Under the pieces are notes generated by a model that saw only the letters and a list, made by a program, of their open reading frames with translations, did no database searches and was not told the origin of the DNA. A program made the position numbers and the translations under genes. From Fratercula arctica (taxonomy: Eukaryota; Chordata; Aves; Charadriiformes; Alcidae), in assembly GCA_947846985.1 (NCBI GenBank), contig CANTUZ010000008.1:39264817-39328816 (forward strand): DNA of 64,000 nucleotides, in the 5' to 3' direction. Positions 24,376 to 36,500 of the stretch are shown here, piece after piece (position 1 is the first letter of the stretch; the number at the start of each line of letters is the position of its first letter).

Positions 24376-25060
24376 ATAGAATCGTAGAATTCATTTAGGT
24401 TGGAAAAGACCCTTGAGATCGAGTCCAACCATCAACTCCACTCTACAAACTTCTCCCTTACTGGTGTAAGGGTGTATCCCTTAACACCACATCTAAACGA
24501 CTCTTAAACACATTCAGGGATGGTGACTCCACCACCCCCCTGGGCAGCCTATTCCAGTGTCTGACCACTCTTTCTGTGAGGAATTTTTTCCTAATGTCCA
24601 GCCTAAACCTACCCTGCTGCAGCTTTAACCCATTCCCTCTTGTTCTATCGCTAATTACCTGTGAGAAGAGACCAGCACCAACCTCTACAATGTCCTTTCA
24701 AGTAGTTGTAGAGAGTGATGAGGTCTCCCCTCAGCCTCCTCTTCCTCAAACTAAACAGTCCCAGCTCCTTCAATCGCTCCTCATAAGATTTATTCTCCAG
24801 GCCCTTCACCAGCTTCGTTGCCCTCCTCTGCCCTCGCTCCAGCACCTCGATATCTCTCTCGTATTGAGGTGCCCAGAACTGGACACAATACTCAAGGTGT
24901 GGCCTCACCAGTGCTGAGTACAGGGGGACAATCACCTCCCTCCTTCTGCTGGTCGCACTATTTCTAATGCAAGTCAGGATGCCATTGGCTTTCTCGGCCA
25001 CCTGGGCACACTGCTGGCTCATGTTCAGATGCTTGTCAATTAGACCAGCTCTCCCTCTCC
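24376..25060 (-). mobile_element. CR1 LINE fragment with reverse transcriptase C-terminal coding
   Basis: Starts ATAGAATCGTAGAATTC (the CR1 3' end, reversed). It includes the minus-strand open frame [20 protein letters not shown] and [20 protein letters not shown], the end of CR1 ORF2. It is truncated at the 5' end, so it cannot be autonomous. Target-site duplications were not identifiable. Confidence 0.95.
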
Positions 25061-25302
25061 AACAAAGAATAAAAACAAAACACACACAACACAAAACAAA
25101 AAAGAAGTAACTCAACAGTGCAACGTAACAAAACAAATAGCATTCCAACAGTTTGGCGAGTGATGAGTTCACCTGAGATTAACTGATTTTTAGGCAGTCT
25201 GTAACAAAATGCTGCTTTGCAATAATAGCAGAAAGGCAACAAATTCTTAAAGAGAGAAAGTATACAATCTTGATGAAGTCTATTAGTTTCTTTCTACTAA
25301 CT

Positions 25303-25332
25303 CTCCACCACCACCCCACCACCACCACCACC
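25303..25332. repeat. (CCA)n microsatellite
   Basis: A run of CCA/CACC triplets in the intergenic region. Confidence 0.85.
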
Positions 25333-28300
25333 TGATTCCCTGGAATCAGCCCCAAAACCTCTCGTCCCACACACCTAGTCACACCCCAGCCCCTTGGCTG
25401 AATAATCAGTGCTCAGAAACTTTGATTGTATCTGTTGGGTCGGGTTTTTGTTTTTGTTTTTTCTTGAAATAAAGAACTACAAAGTAAGAGTAAGGGATGG
25501 GGGAGAAGGAGCCAACGTCAGCCCAGGTCTCACTCCCTAGGAAAGCCAGGCCATGGCCATTAAGGAACAGCACAGGACTCCCAGCACCGTCCTCATCTCC
25601 TGCAGGCCCATTCCCACCAGCCAGCGTACGACACCCTCCCTGCAACCCCCTGCATCCTTGCCCCATCGCAGCCCTCCCCGACAAGCAAAAACCTGACCTC
25701 CACGTCGCTGCCACTCTCCCTGACTGGGTTTGGGAACCTGAGAAAGAAAATGCTGCTTTTTCTGCCTGGCCGGTTGTGACCGTTAACGTTTGAAAGCTGA
25801 ATTTCAACAGGGCCGCATGGGGACTGTGCTGTCGTGCTTGGACTTACGGTTCCAGCTCGCCTGTCTTGCTATACAACCTTGGAAGAATGAATCGGATTTG
25901 GGAACAAAAAGAGACACGTTACTGTGCGAGCTGAAACAGGCAGGATGCAGGAACAACCACAAAACCACAGATGAAAGCCAAAGAACAAATTTAATCTCGA
26001 TGCCTCACGGACTAGGGGATCTCCAAATGAGACCTGGGCAGAGGCACCACCGAGCAAAAGTCCTTGATAGCAAAAGAGTCCTCATTAGTGAGGGAAAGAG
26101 TGACAGAACCTGCTGTTCTCACCTGTATATCAGGGATTCAAACAGGTGCAGTTTTCCACTGTGCTTTGATCTTCTCCAACAGCAGGGCAGGAAGCTCAGG
26201 GATGTTCATTAAGGTGCCTCTGAGTCCATCAGTGGCCCATGTTATCTAAGTGCAGATGTTCTACTTGTCAACCGCCTAAGACTAAACAACGATTAGTGAG
26301 ATATATGTGTTTTCCAGCACAACGCAAGTCACTTGAGCATATTTACAATCCTCCTTGCTGATCTTCCATTACTTTCCCACACTAACCAAAGCTCATTTAA
26401 CTGGTATTAGTTCAGACAAGGAAAGAGGTTATTTTTTCAGCAGAGGAAGAGAAGCGGACGGCTACCACGCTGACAGGGTAATTACACCTGGGCTCCTGAG
26501 AACGGGTGGTTGCAGGGAAGCGATTTCTGTCTTCCCCCAGCCCGGCACACTGGTGGGTTGATGAGGTTCCCAGACAGGCTATGACTACAGGATCTGCTGA
26601 GCCTGGGAAGAAGAGGAGGTGTTGACAGCTTCTACATCCAAGGGCATCAGAAGAAGTCTCAGAGGAAGCAAGATAACTGGGAAGAAGCTGCTCTAGGGAA
26701 GAGGGTTGTTTATTTTGGAATCGTGTGGTTTATCTGGATTTCCGCCACAGGCGTCTGAGATGCCTGAGAAGGAGTCTCAGGGGTTTTGTTAAATTTGGCC
26801 TTTGGCACACTCATTTTACTGCAGAGGTAGTACCCCGATAAAGCACGGCTCAATTTAACTGAAGAGCCAAAAGCTAGCAACCCATGAAGTCTCCGTGAAT
26901 CCCTGTGGACCTAAAGGGAGGCATTGGAATTGAAAGAAGTACCCTAAGACCGTAAAACAGGTAGCTTTAAGTTTAGTCTGGAGAGGACTTTTAGTCTTTT
27001 TGAGGACCTTGGACTAGAATTGTCAAAGCCAGAGAGATCAGCCATCACCCTGTCTCCATTCCGTTGTTTTATAGCGCGGCTTTGAAGTTACAGGTATCCT
27101 GCGAGCATGGAGAGTCATACACTGAGAAAATCATCTTTGTAGCCTCGTATTCACCGATTCACAGGGACTGCAACATGCCTTTAGTGGCACATTTTCAGAA
27201 CCTTAGAAGTGCAATAGTTTACAGCATTGGAAAGCTCAAATCATCTTCTGTCCCACATGAGCATCTGCTACCATCCATTTTACACGCTTTCCTCTTACTC
27301 TTACGAGGCCTCCTTGCCCAAGAGTGCGTCAGACCCCTCACTAACCACTTGATAACCTCCTAGGATACTGAGAGCAAAGTGAGGTTTGTCGAGGAAATCT
27401 GTCCCCACCATTTCTTAGGAAACTTCGCTAAGTATTTGTTCCCCCAAATGCAGACAGCATGAATTGTGCAGATGACTCCCACGCTCTCTAGTGCAGGGCT
27501 GCAGATAGCCGAATAAAGCCAAGGCATGGGCATTCATGACCTGTTCAGCCACCGGGAAGGAAATATGTCTGTACATCAGCATTTCAGTTTCTCAAGGACT
27601 AAACGTCTTTTGCATTTTACTTTATGAGAACCAAGTCCTCCAAACTTTGTGTGACATGCGCACATCAGAACGTAGTGCCAGTCATTTACTGGTGTATTTA
27701 GGATCAATATAAGATGATGCAAACCCATGAAAAGCAGTGATCCAGACATTTTTTTTCCACTCAATGTATTGCTCTTTCTTTTAGCTTTAAGGAAAGCATT
27801 TGCTTCTAGCCCAGAGATCCAGCAGATGGCTCAGGAGGACTTCATTATGCTCAATCTGGTGGTAAGTTAAGCTATATTTAAAAAAAATGAAGCCATATTA
27901 AAAGCAGAAATTGATTTGACTTTGCACAGCTTTGAAGTTGTATTTGAAATTCCCTTTTTTCTCCCACTTCTCTGGGGATGTACAACAGGGTTTGCAAAAC
28001 ACCATCACAGTTCCTCCTGGGAGACACTTCCCGTACACACATACACACACTTATTGGTATGGAAATACCATTTTATATACTCCAACAGCGGGTAGTATTC
28101 TGATACAATGAAAAAATACCCAGTCATCAGGCGTTCCCAGTTACCTGCCTGGGGTTTCTGTCTTCACCCCCAAGCACCTACCATGGGACAACTCGGACGG
28201 AACAGGGGAAACTCCATATCTGACCACACCAACCAGAATTGTTAGCTGTTGGTAGACGAGGCAAGCTCAGCCAATTCAGTCCGTTTCTAGTGCTCAGTCT

Positions 28301-29128
28301 CCCGTCACTAAGACACTATCTAACTCCGACAGCATTCCAGCAGTGATGACAACATTGGCACCTGATGGCCATTATATCCCTGGGATCCTCTTTGTGGGTG
28401 TCTCTGGGCTCAGGGGGATAATCAGGGCAGCATTTTTTGGGTTTTTTCTGTGTGTTCCCCATTGAATTCACGTTGTTCCAAGTAATAGCTCTTATTCTTT
28501 TGACCGTTGAAGCTGTAGGAATAACCCAGACTTTCAAAAGGAACGGCTTAACTGGAAAAATCCAAATTGTTTAGCAATTGGAGCTGAAGTTGGACATCCA
28601 ATCTCACTACCATCGTTTTAAAAACAGGACCATGACAGTCTTACTCCACTAGTGGCAATGAACAGCATGTCACTGCTTATTGATGGCTAACATATATCCT
28701 TTAAGAGCTTGGTCCTGCCTACGTGACACCGTGCCACAACACCTGAATACCAGCCTCTTGCTCCAAGCCTGTCCTCAGATGAATGACAAACGCTCTGTCC
28801 AAGGGCAGAGCAAAGGCCCATCACCAAACTGTGACCAACAACTACACAAAAGGCAAAGTTACCACCAAACTGCTGGGTACAAAGGAGACAACGGGCAATA
28901 ACCTTAAGCCACCAGGTCAGGCTTGCACGTAGAGGATCTGCTCGTGATGGGTTTTCAGAAGCAGACTTCCTTAATTAACATACAGCTGCTGAGAGTCTGG
29001 TGCTTCCAGACTCTTTCCAGCCATGAAAAGGCTAATCAACACCATTTTACAAGGCTTTTATCCTCACAAAATTATTCACCACCACCTCACTCCACAAAGC
29101 CGGAGTTGCTCATATCTTGTATCTTCCG

Positions 29129-29141
29129 CCCCCCCCCCCCC
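29129..29141. repeat. C13 homopolymer
   Basis: Thirteen consecutive C in the intergenic region. Confidence 0.9.
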
Positions 29142-30369
29142 AATATCCTTCTATGACAGTTCAAGCTGATCTAACTGGCAAATACGGGAACACGATGTAC
29201 ACTTATGAACCAGAAGGTATTTCAACCTGTGAGTGAAATGGGCGCTTTACTGATCCCTTTTTAGTCATCTCAGGTTTATAGAAAAGAAATGTGGTTGAAG
29301 GAAGAGGCTATAAGAGAATCTTGAAAAATGCTGCATCTATTTCAGCAGTAAATTCTGCTTAAAGCCCTTTATAAACATCAATGAAGTAAGTTTAGCGTAA
29401 GTGACTTCTGGGAAAAAAACATTGTCAAGTATTTCCAAAGAACTGCGCGGTAAAGCACGGGGAGAGTTGTTCTCGGTGTCTGAACTCTGCTGGTGGAGTT
29501 TCCAAGCGCCATCTAAGCATGGAAAAACAAACCCCTACCTGCTTCGGTTCAAGGCATTTGCAGCCTTGAGCGCACTGCTGCTCTGCTTCGTAACCCAAAC
29601 CACAGAATACTTCCCACCCTAGAGGTAACCAAAGTTTAAAAATACATATTCCGTGAGGAATGGCATTCATTCCTAAGGGTTGGTGTCTCTGCACTCCCCC
29701 CTCCTGGCTGCCCACTTTAATAACACTTAAGAGAACTGGATCCCCAGATCACAGCAAGTTGGGATGAGTCAGATTCAGAAGCTGTGGGTAACAGAACAAA
29801 CCCCTTCCCACAGACAAGCAGGCTAATGCCAATCCTATCATTTGGGTTCACACTCCTCTTTCTCTAGTTTTTCCACTTCAGCAGCACACAGACTTTTGTC
29901 TGAGACACAGACAAAGCTTTGAACCTCAAGGGACACCTGCAGGATGCCAAAAAAAGCATCTGCACCACCCACAAACTCCATCAGATGAACCTGTCTAATT
30001 GCACTCTGTTGCTGGAGCACCGATTAAAACACAGCATTATATACACTTCTGCCACCAACTGGAGTTAATGAAATTGTCCAAGTGAGAGTTTAAAAAAAAA
30101 AAAAGGAACGGGAAAAAAAAGATTTATTCTCTCAAATCAGTGGCTTAATATTTTCTAGAAGCTAATCGCTAATTGCGGTCAAAACCTGTTGCCGAGTCAA
30201 CATAACTAGTCAAAACTACTCAATAAAATTGGAGAAAAACAATTTAAAGATCCGCTACAAGTCTACTGGTCCAGAGTGACCTTAGTTTCTGCCGCCCTTA
30301 AGCTGTGTAGACATAGGAAACTTTCCTGTCACCTTTAGTATCTTCATGCTTTCTCCACAGTGATTGAAA

Positions 30370-30560
30370 ACATAGAGATGCGAAGCCGAAGCTGCTTCTG
30401 CACACAGAGCTCTGAGGACGGAGCCGCCAGCGCCGGGAGCGCCGAGAGACGCAGCGCAGCACCCACGTCCCCTCCCTGTGTCTTCCCTCACAGACCTCCC
30501 GCAGAGAAGCCGCGGGCACAAGAACTGGGTGCACCCCACGGTGCAATACATACCCCGAAT
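30370..30560. other. Isolated GC/CpG-rich patch
   Basis: About 190 bp of clear CpG enrichment (GGAGCCGCCAGCGCCGGGAG and similar) in otherwise AT-rich DNA. It is preceded by an acceptor-like TTTCTCCACAG on the plus strand. It may be an orphan promoter, an untranslated first exon or a remnant; there is no coding support. Confidence 0.4.
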
Positions 30561-33423
30561 GAGGCACTGCCCGCAGATTTTTCAGTAGCGGTTTAGCTTA
30601 ATGACTTTATGACTATCATTAATAGCGAAGAATTTTCTTTGCTAGTACAAACTCTTCTTTACTCCAATTAGCATCATTCTGAAAAGGATGCTTAGATCAT
30701 AAATACATTTTCTGAGTTTTTCTTGTGCGTGCCTAGCTACCTTGTACTTGTTGCAGTGAGTTTTCCACAGCACAATTTCTTTTTTTTTTTTTCCCCCCTC
30801 TTTTTTTTAAGCCATAAGTCTTTTAGTTTGAAAGCCTGCTCCATAATCACTTAAGCAAACTGGAAGGAGTTATGAGGAAAAGAAAAAGCAAACCCACAAT
30901 TTTCTCATAATAAGATTCCCAGAGCCAAACACTTGCTCTTTTACAGGGACTGCACTGAGAGCAGACACAAAGATAACCATTCCTTAGCAATCCATGTTTC
31001 TTACTCTATGCAGAGCCACTGTCTTCTAAATGATTTATGCTGGCTCCCTTGAAATATAGACCAGGTTAATATGGTTGTACACAAAAAAAAAAAATAATGA
31101 GCAGCTGATACTATACCATACTTTCTGAAAAAGAGGAAAAACACAAGCTAAAAATCACTTTAACCTGTATCAAGTAACCTGTACCCAGTCCTCCAAATGA
31201 ACACAGGTCTTTGCACAGCGCAACCCCAGTTGGATTGGGGAAACTCCTTGCACAAAGATCTCTGGAAAAGATTTGGAAATTAAAGCTTAATGAAGGTTGA
31301 GCCCATCCAATAACATGTATTGGTGAGACATGCACAAGGCAAATCAGACAGACATATAGAAACGACTTTTTATTTTGTGAAGAACACTTGAAAAATAAAG
31401 ATGAAAGCTTTTCCAGGCTTTGCAATATAACCATCATAAACTGTGGAATCACAAAGACTCCATTTTAAAAGGTGTTCCCTCTCCCCGGCCCCATTTTTAA
31501 TGAACTCTCTCATAGTGGAATGACCCACAATAGTTTTAAGAAAAAAAAAAAAAATGCACTTTGAGCCAACATTAGAAATAATCCAAGATTGGTTCAGTGC
31601 AGGCGCTGCTACATTAATACTTTAACAAAGGCACATACTCAAATCTCCACGTCAGTTCTTGGAATCCGTATTTAAATTTCTCAAAACTTCACATTTTCAA
31701 GAAGAGACTAAGAGTTATTAAAGGTAGGTGGGAAGGCTGAGCTCAAGTACAGCTGTCCAGTATGGAATTGGAGGGATTAAAGGGACAGCAAAGTAAGTGC
31801 AATGCAATGGAACAATCTGCAAACACAAACCTTTCTTGCTTACCTTAGTAATCAGTCTGCAATAACATCTGTAAACCCTGGCTCGCAAGAACACTTGTTG
31901 ATATGGAAGAAGGCGATGCGAAATAAGATGGGGAAAGCAGCTGGCTGCCCTCATCTCAGTCACAAAAATCTATCCAGAAAAGTAGGATTTCGAGATAAAG
32001 ACTATCTACAACCGAAACAGCGGGGAAATGTAAATATCCCCTTCTCAAATGAATCGACCTAAGAAAGCACAGAAGCACCCACTCAACTTTAAAGATATGC
32101 AAAGAAATAAATACTAATCATAGGCTTCAAGGTGCTTTTGACTTTTTCTGTTTTTTCCTGTTAGCTGAGAGTGTCAGTTTTTGTCTTGGAGCTGTCTGAA
32201 ATACCAGAATATTGTTAAAAAGGGTAAGTGAGCTATCTTCTCATGTGAGCCAAAATTTTAGGAGTCTGTTGTACTGGCATTTTCTACTACAAAATCTACC
32301 GCACATATATAAAACAGGTTAAACATTTATGATATTACCCAAAAGTGACTTGTTAGTTTGTGCTCTCATTATGACAGTTCTAGTTAAGGATACTTCAGGC
32401 TTTGCTCGTTTCGGAACAGGTTTCCGGACGTTTGTGTAGTTCAACAAGGCTCTGCAGTGTGTTTGATACCAGACTTCACTCGATTCGGCAATCCCTCCGC
32501 ACAGGTTCCCAGCCACAAAAGGCAAACACGTTAGATGCCACCAGCACGTCACCGCTGCCCAGAAATGCTCGGGTGTTATCTTCCGTTTTCACTTTATCAT
32601 TCAGAATATGTTTGAACGAATAAGAGTACTGAAAATAAATACAAGCCTTTTTTCCTGAGTACAATAAAACCCACTTCAGACCAAGCTCTGGGTCGCTCAC
32701 ATCAGCTCTGCCGATTTTTTCCTTCCCTTTTGTTTGTTAATGAAGCTTATGGACAACAAAAAAGCCCTAGAAACTTTAAAATATAAAGTTACCACACTGT
32801 TGTTTCGTATCACAAATAGTCTTCAGGTTTTAGAGCTTGATAAATTCTAAACTTGCCCTTTTTAGAGCCGACTTAGTACACTTTGTCCAGAGATTTCCAC
32901 ATTTTCTTCTTTCCTGAAATCTGACTTGAGCTACACTACAGACTTCGGTTTTTATAGAGACAAAAGCAAATTCCAATATCGCTAGTAACTTCAGTGATCA
33001 GAGATGGAAGAAAAATTTCTAAAAAGAGATGTTTATGACTGTATTAAAAACCCCAGCAAATTGCGTAGTGATGGTGCAAGACATCAGCATCTGACCAACA
33101 CCAAAAAAAAAAAAAAAAAAAAGCATTTAGGGTGATTACAAAACAGTCACCAAAATATTATACAATATATTAATCCGTTTTCTCATGGATAAAGTGCATT
33201 TACCTAGCCTGAGAGTAAGTACCACATTGATAAAGGGATGCTAAAGCACTTCCCCAAGAGAGATTAGAAGAAAATCAAGAGTTATCCTAAATCCTGTATC
33301 CAGTTTGTCTTGGTGATTCTTGAAGACACTTTGGGACAGACCCTCTTGCTGGTCCAGCTGAGGTATTCCATTCCAACTGAGTCCATGGCTAGTACGGTCT
33401 GGTCAGCAAATCATCTCCTGGTG

Positions 33424-33532
33424 CTATCTGAAAACTCCCACGTTGATAGAAAGAGCCACTTCTGGTTTACGGGGCTTAATGCTCAGCTTCGCATCAGAGA
33501 AAACATGGTCCTGTAAGCGTTCGGCTTGACGA
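33424..33532 (-). CDS. USP40: USP40 last coding exon with TAG stop
   Basis: 1 nt plus 35 codons and a TAG stop at 33424-33426. It ends PEVALSINVGVFR, matching the human C-terminus PETSLSIHVGSFR. Acceptor TTTTTTTAATAG. The 3' UTR continues to lower coordinates; I could not fix a polyadenylation site. Confidence 0.97.
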
Positions 33533-36500
33533 CTATTAAAAAAAAAATAAAAATTAAGATGTCTAATATTAGTGTTGAGCCTTAGCACCAACAGCAGCAC
33601 AAGCCTGGACTGGAACCCAATTTCCACATCATTGTAAGAGTGCCATTGCAAGCTCACACTTACAACCTGTGCGGGGCCAGCACAGCAAAGGGGTTCGTTT
33701 TTCATCTCCAGAGCCTGTGACAAATTCTCCAGTGTGTTGCAAGAAGAAAAAATAAGGCTCGGTGTAGGAACGTGGCACTTAAAGCCAGGAATTTGAATTA
33801 CCCGAGCACTTCCTTCAGGACTACTGCAATTGTGTGCTCTGACAGCACCCAGCCAGCACTGTTCCCAAAAAATTATCCAGGTATCAAGCTAGTCTGAAAA
33901 GCAGCAAAGAACAGTTTGCGTATTTCTAAAGAAAAATAAGTGTAAATACTCAATACCTTTTCTTTTTTTCTAATGCAAGCTGCCTTTGTTTCTCTTTTCC
34001 AACATCATCTCTCACTGTGCTGAAGTCCTTAGTGTCATCAAGGAGAAGATTCTGTTGTGAAAAAGGATTCAGTATGTTAGCTTGTAATTTTCATCTCCCA
34101 AAACTATTTCCCACGTTACTCAGTTCACACAATTAATTTTCAGTGCGTTTCCTTAAACTAGTTTTATAGCAACTAGCTTCAAGTTAACTAGGTGGCAAAG
34201 AGTCAAGAAGGCAGAAAAAATAGAGTCCTCTCTAGTTTTTGCATTGAACAGCGAATTTGTATTATTCAGAGATTTCTCTCCGTAGCCTAATGCATCAGGA
34301 TAGGACATCAGACTTTTCACGTACTGTTTTAAACCCCAGAAGTATGTTCTTTCAGAGTCTCCTAAATAAGCCTTATTGCTAATTCAGAGCTCAATATGCT
34401 GCTCTGTAATTCTTATTTAAATAATTAAATAGATCGGTAATAACTCCTTGGAAAATGTAATGGTTTAAATTTACAACATGGTTTTTAAAAGGCGCTGTTC
34501 TTGGATTTTACTCAGACTTGGGAGAAAAAAAAAAGTCAATAAAATGAGGGCAAGAAAAAAAGATCCAGTTTCTTCTGGATAGCGTTCCGACGTAGAACAG
34601 AAAGTGACTGCTTGCACTGGCTGAGAGCAGCACAAGAGCCTCTGAAGTATTGCCCCCTAGTGCCAGTACCAAGATATAAAGGGAAAAGCATGAAAGTTCC
34701 ATCGGGTTGATAAGGAAAATCCACCAGTAGCAACAACTTTCCTACCCACACAATGTACTGTCCAGATTCACATACCAGTACTTTCATGGAGATGTAGCAG
34801 GATGCAGGAAAAGCAGGAAGAAATTCAGTTACTGCAAAGCGTGCAGTGGACGAATCTAATCCTTGTGCAACAATTAAAACCAAGTTAATTTACCTTCACC
34901 CCAATGATATCTCCATCTTTCAGGTGATAAGGCGCCAACTGTAAACTCTCCTGCTTTTTCTTCCGTTTCCTCTTTGAAATTTGCTGTGTCTGAATAAAAT
35001 CAAAACAGGAGATTTGTATGTGGCACATTTCAGAAATCTGCTTAAATATGTTTGCTCAAGAGCTGCAGCACAAATCAACACATACGTCTCTCGAAACAAG
35101 GGTTGGATTCTGTCATACCAGAGCTTACCCAGCTAGATATTGGCAGCCACTCAAATTTTTCAGGGAAGTATTTGGCTATTTCAATTTTATCTACAGGGAG
35201 ACAATAGTGAGAAGCCACTCGTTGCCTCAGCGCCCAGGTCGTGCACTCTTTGGAGATATCCCACACCAAATCTGTGGAGTCATAGTAGTCCCTCTCCCCT
35301 GGTATGCCCATCTGGACTCGAAGCAGCAGTTCACGGGGGCTGTCATGAGGAAGAGAAAACAGACCGTTCTTGTGAGTCACACTTTCGGAATCCAGAATTC
35401 CCAGTTTTCACTCCCTCCTGCCCTCCCTTATTTTTGTTTGTGGAAAACAAAAAATAACCTCCAAAGTCTTCTTGCATACCGCTACCTGAAATCCTGACAG
35501 AAAGTATTTCAGTTTAAAGCTGCTCAATTAAGTCTCATCCCAAAGGCACCGCTGTAAGAAATAAGTATCTTGAGATCTTACCCCAAATGCTCTTCTTTTT
35601 GCAAAGCTTCTATGCAGATTTCCACTCGGGAGCCCAGCTTATAGTCACTGAAAATAAAACAAAAATTATACACATTTCCAGTCACATATTCTAAATTCCC
35701 GAGAAGAAAACCTGTTTTAGTCGAGTAGACCTGTAAGTGCATCTTACACCTGGAAAACCAAAGCAAGAGTTTATTGGAACAAAAATGAAAAACTCAGAGA
35801 AATACAAAAATGGCATTTAAGAACGTCTAAAATGAAGCTTAGCATAATAAGCATGGTATGATCGACTCATGCTCACACCTCTCCCTTCCACAGCTCTCGA
35901 GTGAAAAAAGATGCTTGGTAAAAAACTGAAGTAATCAGAAATGAGCTTTACGTTGACATTTGACTGTTTCCCCACCAGTCCACCCCACAATCCAATGCAA
36001 TGCTGCTTGAGCGTTCAGTAAGAAACCTACTTGAGTTGTTGCTTGTTGTTTCGTAAAAGCTTGCCCGGGCGCTTACTTTCCAGCGTCCACGCTCTGAGAA
36101 ATGAGGGCAGTGGGACAATCTGCTCCTGACAGTACGGTAGGGTCATAGCCTGAAAAAAGAAACATCTCTTCAATAATTTTAGCAGCCAGTCTTCTTGAAA
36201 ACAAAACAAACCAAACCTCTTGTTTAATTCTCAATGCATTACTGAAGCAATCAGAAATAGGGCAAGGTATTTAGATTTATTCCACACCAGCTGTTGCTTG
36301 TGACTTACAGGTAGTGGCTATGATGGACATATTTGCTTTTCAATCTCAAAGCAAGTTGGACTTCACTCCCTCCCAACATTTCTTACTTAACTTACGTTTC
36401 AAAAGTACTGAGTTTCTTTTTTTAACCAAAATTTGTATAACTGGGAGGGAATGAGGGTGACAGAATCATGACCCCAATCTCTAGCCAAGTGCTGAGCAAG

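Larger units (their letters stand above)
25061..33423. other. Intergenic region between USP40 and TRAF3IP1
   Basis: It begins left of the USP40 stop, so it includes an undefined USP40 3' UTR. Contents: simple repeats at 25.3 and 29.1 kb, a GC/CpG-rich patch at 30.37-30.56 kb and several poly(A)/(T) runs (30.09, 30.78, 31.54, 33.10 kb). Short open frames show no known protein. No tRNA or miRNA hairpin was recognised. Confidence 0.5.

Noticed and set aside
25406..26212. Open frames of 98 to 140 codons in the intergenic region
   Set aside because: No recognisable protein, no splice support and frames overlapping on both strands.
30282..30596. Three overlapping open frames in the GC patch
   Set aside because: Open because of high GC; no frame shows protein-like conservation that I can recognise. 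Kept only as an orphan CpG patch.
34508..34883. Minus-strand open frames of 64 and 115 codons in a USP40 intron
   Set aside because: They lie between two phase-matched USP40 exons (33957-34051 and 34894-34989) and have no similarity to the family.
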